Part shown: one piece after another, positions 8,320-9,985 of the stretch
Numbering within the stretch: position 1 is the stretch's first letter
Layout of the letters: each line of letters starts with the position of its first letter
From: an uncultured Planctomycetaceae bacterium
GTDB taxonomy: Bacteria; Planctomycetota; Planctomycetia; Planctomycetales; Planctomycetaceae
NCBI GenBank assembly: GCA_903921605.1
Contig: CAIXQV010000540.1
Location: 1-9,985 of the forward strand
Reading direction: 5' to 3'
DNA length: 9,985 nucleotides
The notes under the pieces: model-generated
The model's input: only the letters and a program-made list of their open reading frames with translations
What the model was told of the DNA's origin: nothing
The model's database searches: none
Position numbers and translations under genes: made by a program

Positions 8320-9985
8320 TTATTCCACGGAGACAGAGATCGACTTCTCAGGAAGGCTTGTCGCTGCTTCACAGTGTTCCACAACGATTTTTTCTGCTCG
8401 ATCTTTGCCGACTTTGATTGTGTAATTTCCGAGTGCATAAACGGGCGGAACAAACGACGCACCCTCGGTTCGAACAGAATACAGCGTCTCACCGGTCACT
8501 TCTTCAATCACCTCGACAACAGCCGACTCAGAATTCTGAAGACGCAACTCCGGCAACCAGCCAACAGGCTTGCGCCCATCATTGTCCTTTATGGCAACAG
8601 TCATCGGCCAGCCCGGGAACTGAGCAGAATCTCCGTCATCCACATTCGCAAAGCGCGGCCAGCACTCGAATGTAACCGTGCCTTTTGCTTTATCGAATCG
8701 AGCAATCCCGTAACCATCCGCTCGCTTGAGTTCATCACGCGGATCTTCAGGATTCGCATAGGCCATCATGGTGATGTGATTGCCCAGCCCATCCAGATAG
8801 TCGCCAGTCCAGGGAAGAGGACTATTTGCAACGGCATGAGGCCCCGCCTTCTCATCTTCCGGATGCCACCACCGCCCGTAAATCGTGTTGACGATCGCCG
8901 GGCTGGTGAATGCATAAGGTCCATCTCCAAAATCATCGATGCCGTGTTTCACGACAACCGCCAGATGCTGATCGCCGCAAAGATGCGGAGCCCACGCTTT
9001 ACGAATCTCCCGCAGTGCCGCTCGGCGACCGGATTGAGGCCAGCCGTTGCAGTCGAGATCTGCCAGAAGCCGATCGTTCCGTCCGCCATGCATATGCACC
9101 GCGCCGCAGAACGCGGTCTGCGACAGCACGCATTTCATGCGAGCCCCCGTCCAGTCTCCAGTCCATTGATTCAGAAACTTCAACTGCCGCTCGCCCAACA
9201 ACTGCAACCCCGGCACATCAACAGCCGTTCGATCATACTTCGGGTCTGTGATGTGGTCCGGTCGCGGGCCCAATTGAGGAATCGTGCCTTCCGGTCCGGT
9301 CTTGAATTTTCGATCTTCCAGAATTGCAAAGTCGACTCCACCGACGCGCAGGCGAGTGTAATAGACGCCGATGCCCTGTTGCACCGGAGTTGAATCAAAC
9401 GGCTCCGGCAAATGCCAGGTCTGACATCGCTCCACCATCTTCACGTAATCGGCGGGATAAAAATAGCCGCCATCAGAGCCCGTTGCTTTGCTGGATTTCT
9501 TGCCGTCGGCTCCCCAGAGATTCGGATGTCCAACATCATGATCATCGGGAATCGAAACAACCGGCCGGTCTTTTAGAATGTCACGAAACTGCACACCCCA
9601 CTCAAGCCATCCGAACGTATGCTGGGTGTGGTGGTAAGACTGATCTCCGGCGAAGAACAAAAGGTCCGGATCCTGCTTGCGGAGATTCTCCACGATCGTG
9701 ACTCGCGGGCCAGGCGTCCGGCTTGAATTACACGACAATGTTGCCACAACGATCGTTGATTTATCGACAGGGTCTCGTCGAATAGTCCCTTCAAAAGAAG
9801 ACTGCTGAGCCAGGCGAACTCGATAAGCGACATCTCGGGAGTTATCCCAGTTATCAACTTCAAAGTGCGCACTCCAGCCGGGATAAATCACTTGCGATTC
9901 TGCAGCCTGCTTCCATTCGTCGCCCTCGCGAAATTCCAGTGTCGCGGTCCGTGGCTCATCCGGCCTCAAAGGATACAACTGCGCC
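8320..9985 (-). CDS. PhoD-like metallophosphatase, 5' end outside the window
   Basis: The frame runs off the right edge: codons before the TTG at 9978 read A-Q, so that TTG is probably internal and any signal peptide is not visible. Numbering from that TTG gives 552 residues. An N-terminal beta-rich region (about 10-70) precedes the metallophosphatase domain. The PhoD-like landmarks are SCNSS at 82-86, PDLLFFAGDQSYHH with Asp112 and Tyr115, IPDDHDVGHPNLWG with Asp145-Asp146-His147, LSQTAFCGA at 285-293, and APHLCGDQHL with Asp336 and His338. These are the expected metal-binding and catalytic positions for a phosphodiesterase/alkaline phosphatase D enzyme acting on organic phosphate, normally exported. 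Typical PhoD has GDYIYE and WDDHE; here they are GDQSYHH and PDDHDVGH, so this is a divergent subgroup and the substrate is uncertain. It is upstream of, and co-directional with, the zinc-ribbon and kinase genes. Confidence 0.88.
   Translation of the reverse strand, partial: AQLYPLRPDEPRTATLEFREGDEWKQAAESQVIYPGWSAHFEVDNWDNSRDVAYRVRLAQQSSFEGTIRRDPVDKSTIVVATLSCNSSRTPGPRVTIVENLRKQDPDLLFFAGDQSYHHTQHTFGWLEWGVQFRDILKDRPVVSIPDDHDVGHPNLWGADGKKSSKATGSDGGYFYPADYVKMVERCQTWHLPEPFDSTPVQQGIGVYYTRLRVGGVDFAILEDRKFKTGPEGTIPQLGPRPDHITDPKYDRTAVDVPGLQLLGERQLKFLNQWTGDWTGARMKCVLSQTAFCGAVHMHGGRNDRLLADLDCNGWPQSGRRAALREIRKAWAPHLCGDQHLAVVVKHGIDDFGDGPYAFTSPAIVNTIYGRWWHPEDEKAGPHAVANSPLPWTGDYLDGLGNHITMMAYANPEDPRDELKRADGYGIARFDKAKGTVTFECWPRFANVDDGDSAQFPGWPMTVAIKDNDGRKPVGWLPELRLQNSESAVVEVIEEVTGETLYSVRTEGASFVPPVYALGNYTIKVGKDRAEKIVVEHCEAATSLPEKSISVSVE

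Noticed and set aside
8374..9393. 339-codon open frame on the plus strand opposite the PhoD-like gene
   Set aside because: It has no recognisable motif and lies wholly antisense to a protein with well-placed metallophosphatase motifs.

Overview
The window reads as ordinary chromosomal DNA from a member of the Planctomycetota (inferred from protein families, not from a marker gene). The clues are an exported thioredoxin-NHL propeller protein, a zinc-ribbon protein with a low-complexity linker and two C-terminal membrane helices, a large PhoD-like phosphatase, an OleD-type reductase, a moderately GC-rich composition, sparse Shine-Dalgarno motifs and loosely packed genes. I see no rRNA, tRNA, CRISPR array, insertion sequence, integrase or phage gene.

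Layout. Four genes on the plus strand fill the left half. They are the 3' part of a carboxymuconolactone decarboxylase/AhpD-like gene (to 560), a membrane-anchored SGNH/GDSL hydrolase (610-1488), an OleD-type short-chain dehydrogenase (1825-2823) and an exported NHLRC2-like thioredoxin/NHL protein (3089-5200). Three genes on the minus strand fill the right half and, in transcription order, are a PhoD-like phosphatase (9985 to 8320, start outside the window), a zinc-ribbon membrane protein (8222 to 7611) and a multi-pass membrane histidine kinase with a GAF-like domain (7427 to 5331). The two halves converge at 5201-5330.

Non-coding structure. Two copies of an imperfect palindromic element that starts CAAAACCGGGACAGGC lie at the 3' ends of plus-strand genes (2910-2987 and 5266-5320). 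The first can form a long stem or a competing short hairpin, and the second has a decayed right arm. The gap between the phosphatase and zinc-ribbon genes (8223-8319) is nearly filled by nested inverted repeats. A perfect TATAAT lies just upstream of the SGNH gene. The 336-base gap before the OleD gene holds no recognisable gene.

How the genes fit together. I do not see one pathway. Several products are predicted to be in or beyond the cytoplasmic membrane: the SGNH hydrolase, the thioredoxin-NHL protein, the kinase sensor and the zinc-ribbon protein. The phosphatase family is usually exported. The kinase has no response regulator beside it, and the OleD-like gene has no oleA, oleB or oleC beside it, so any partners must lie elsewhere. 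I found no convincing new multi-gene system. The most useful leads are the palindromic repeat family, the orphan OleD, the nested repeats at 8241-8312 and the AhpD-like domain that lacks its cysteines.
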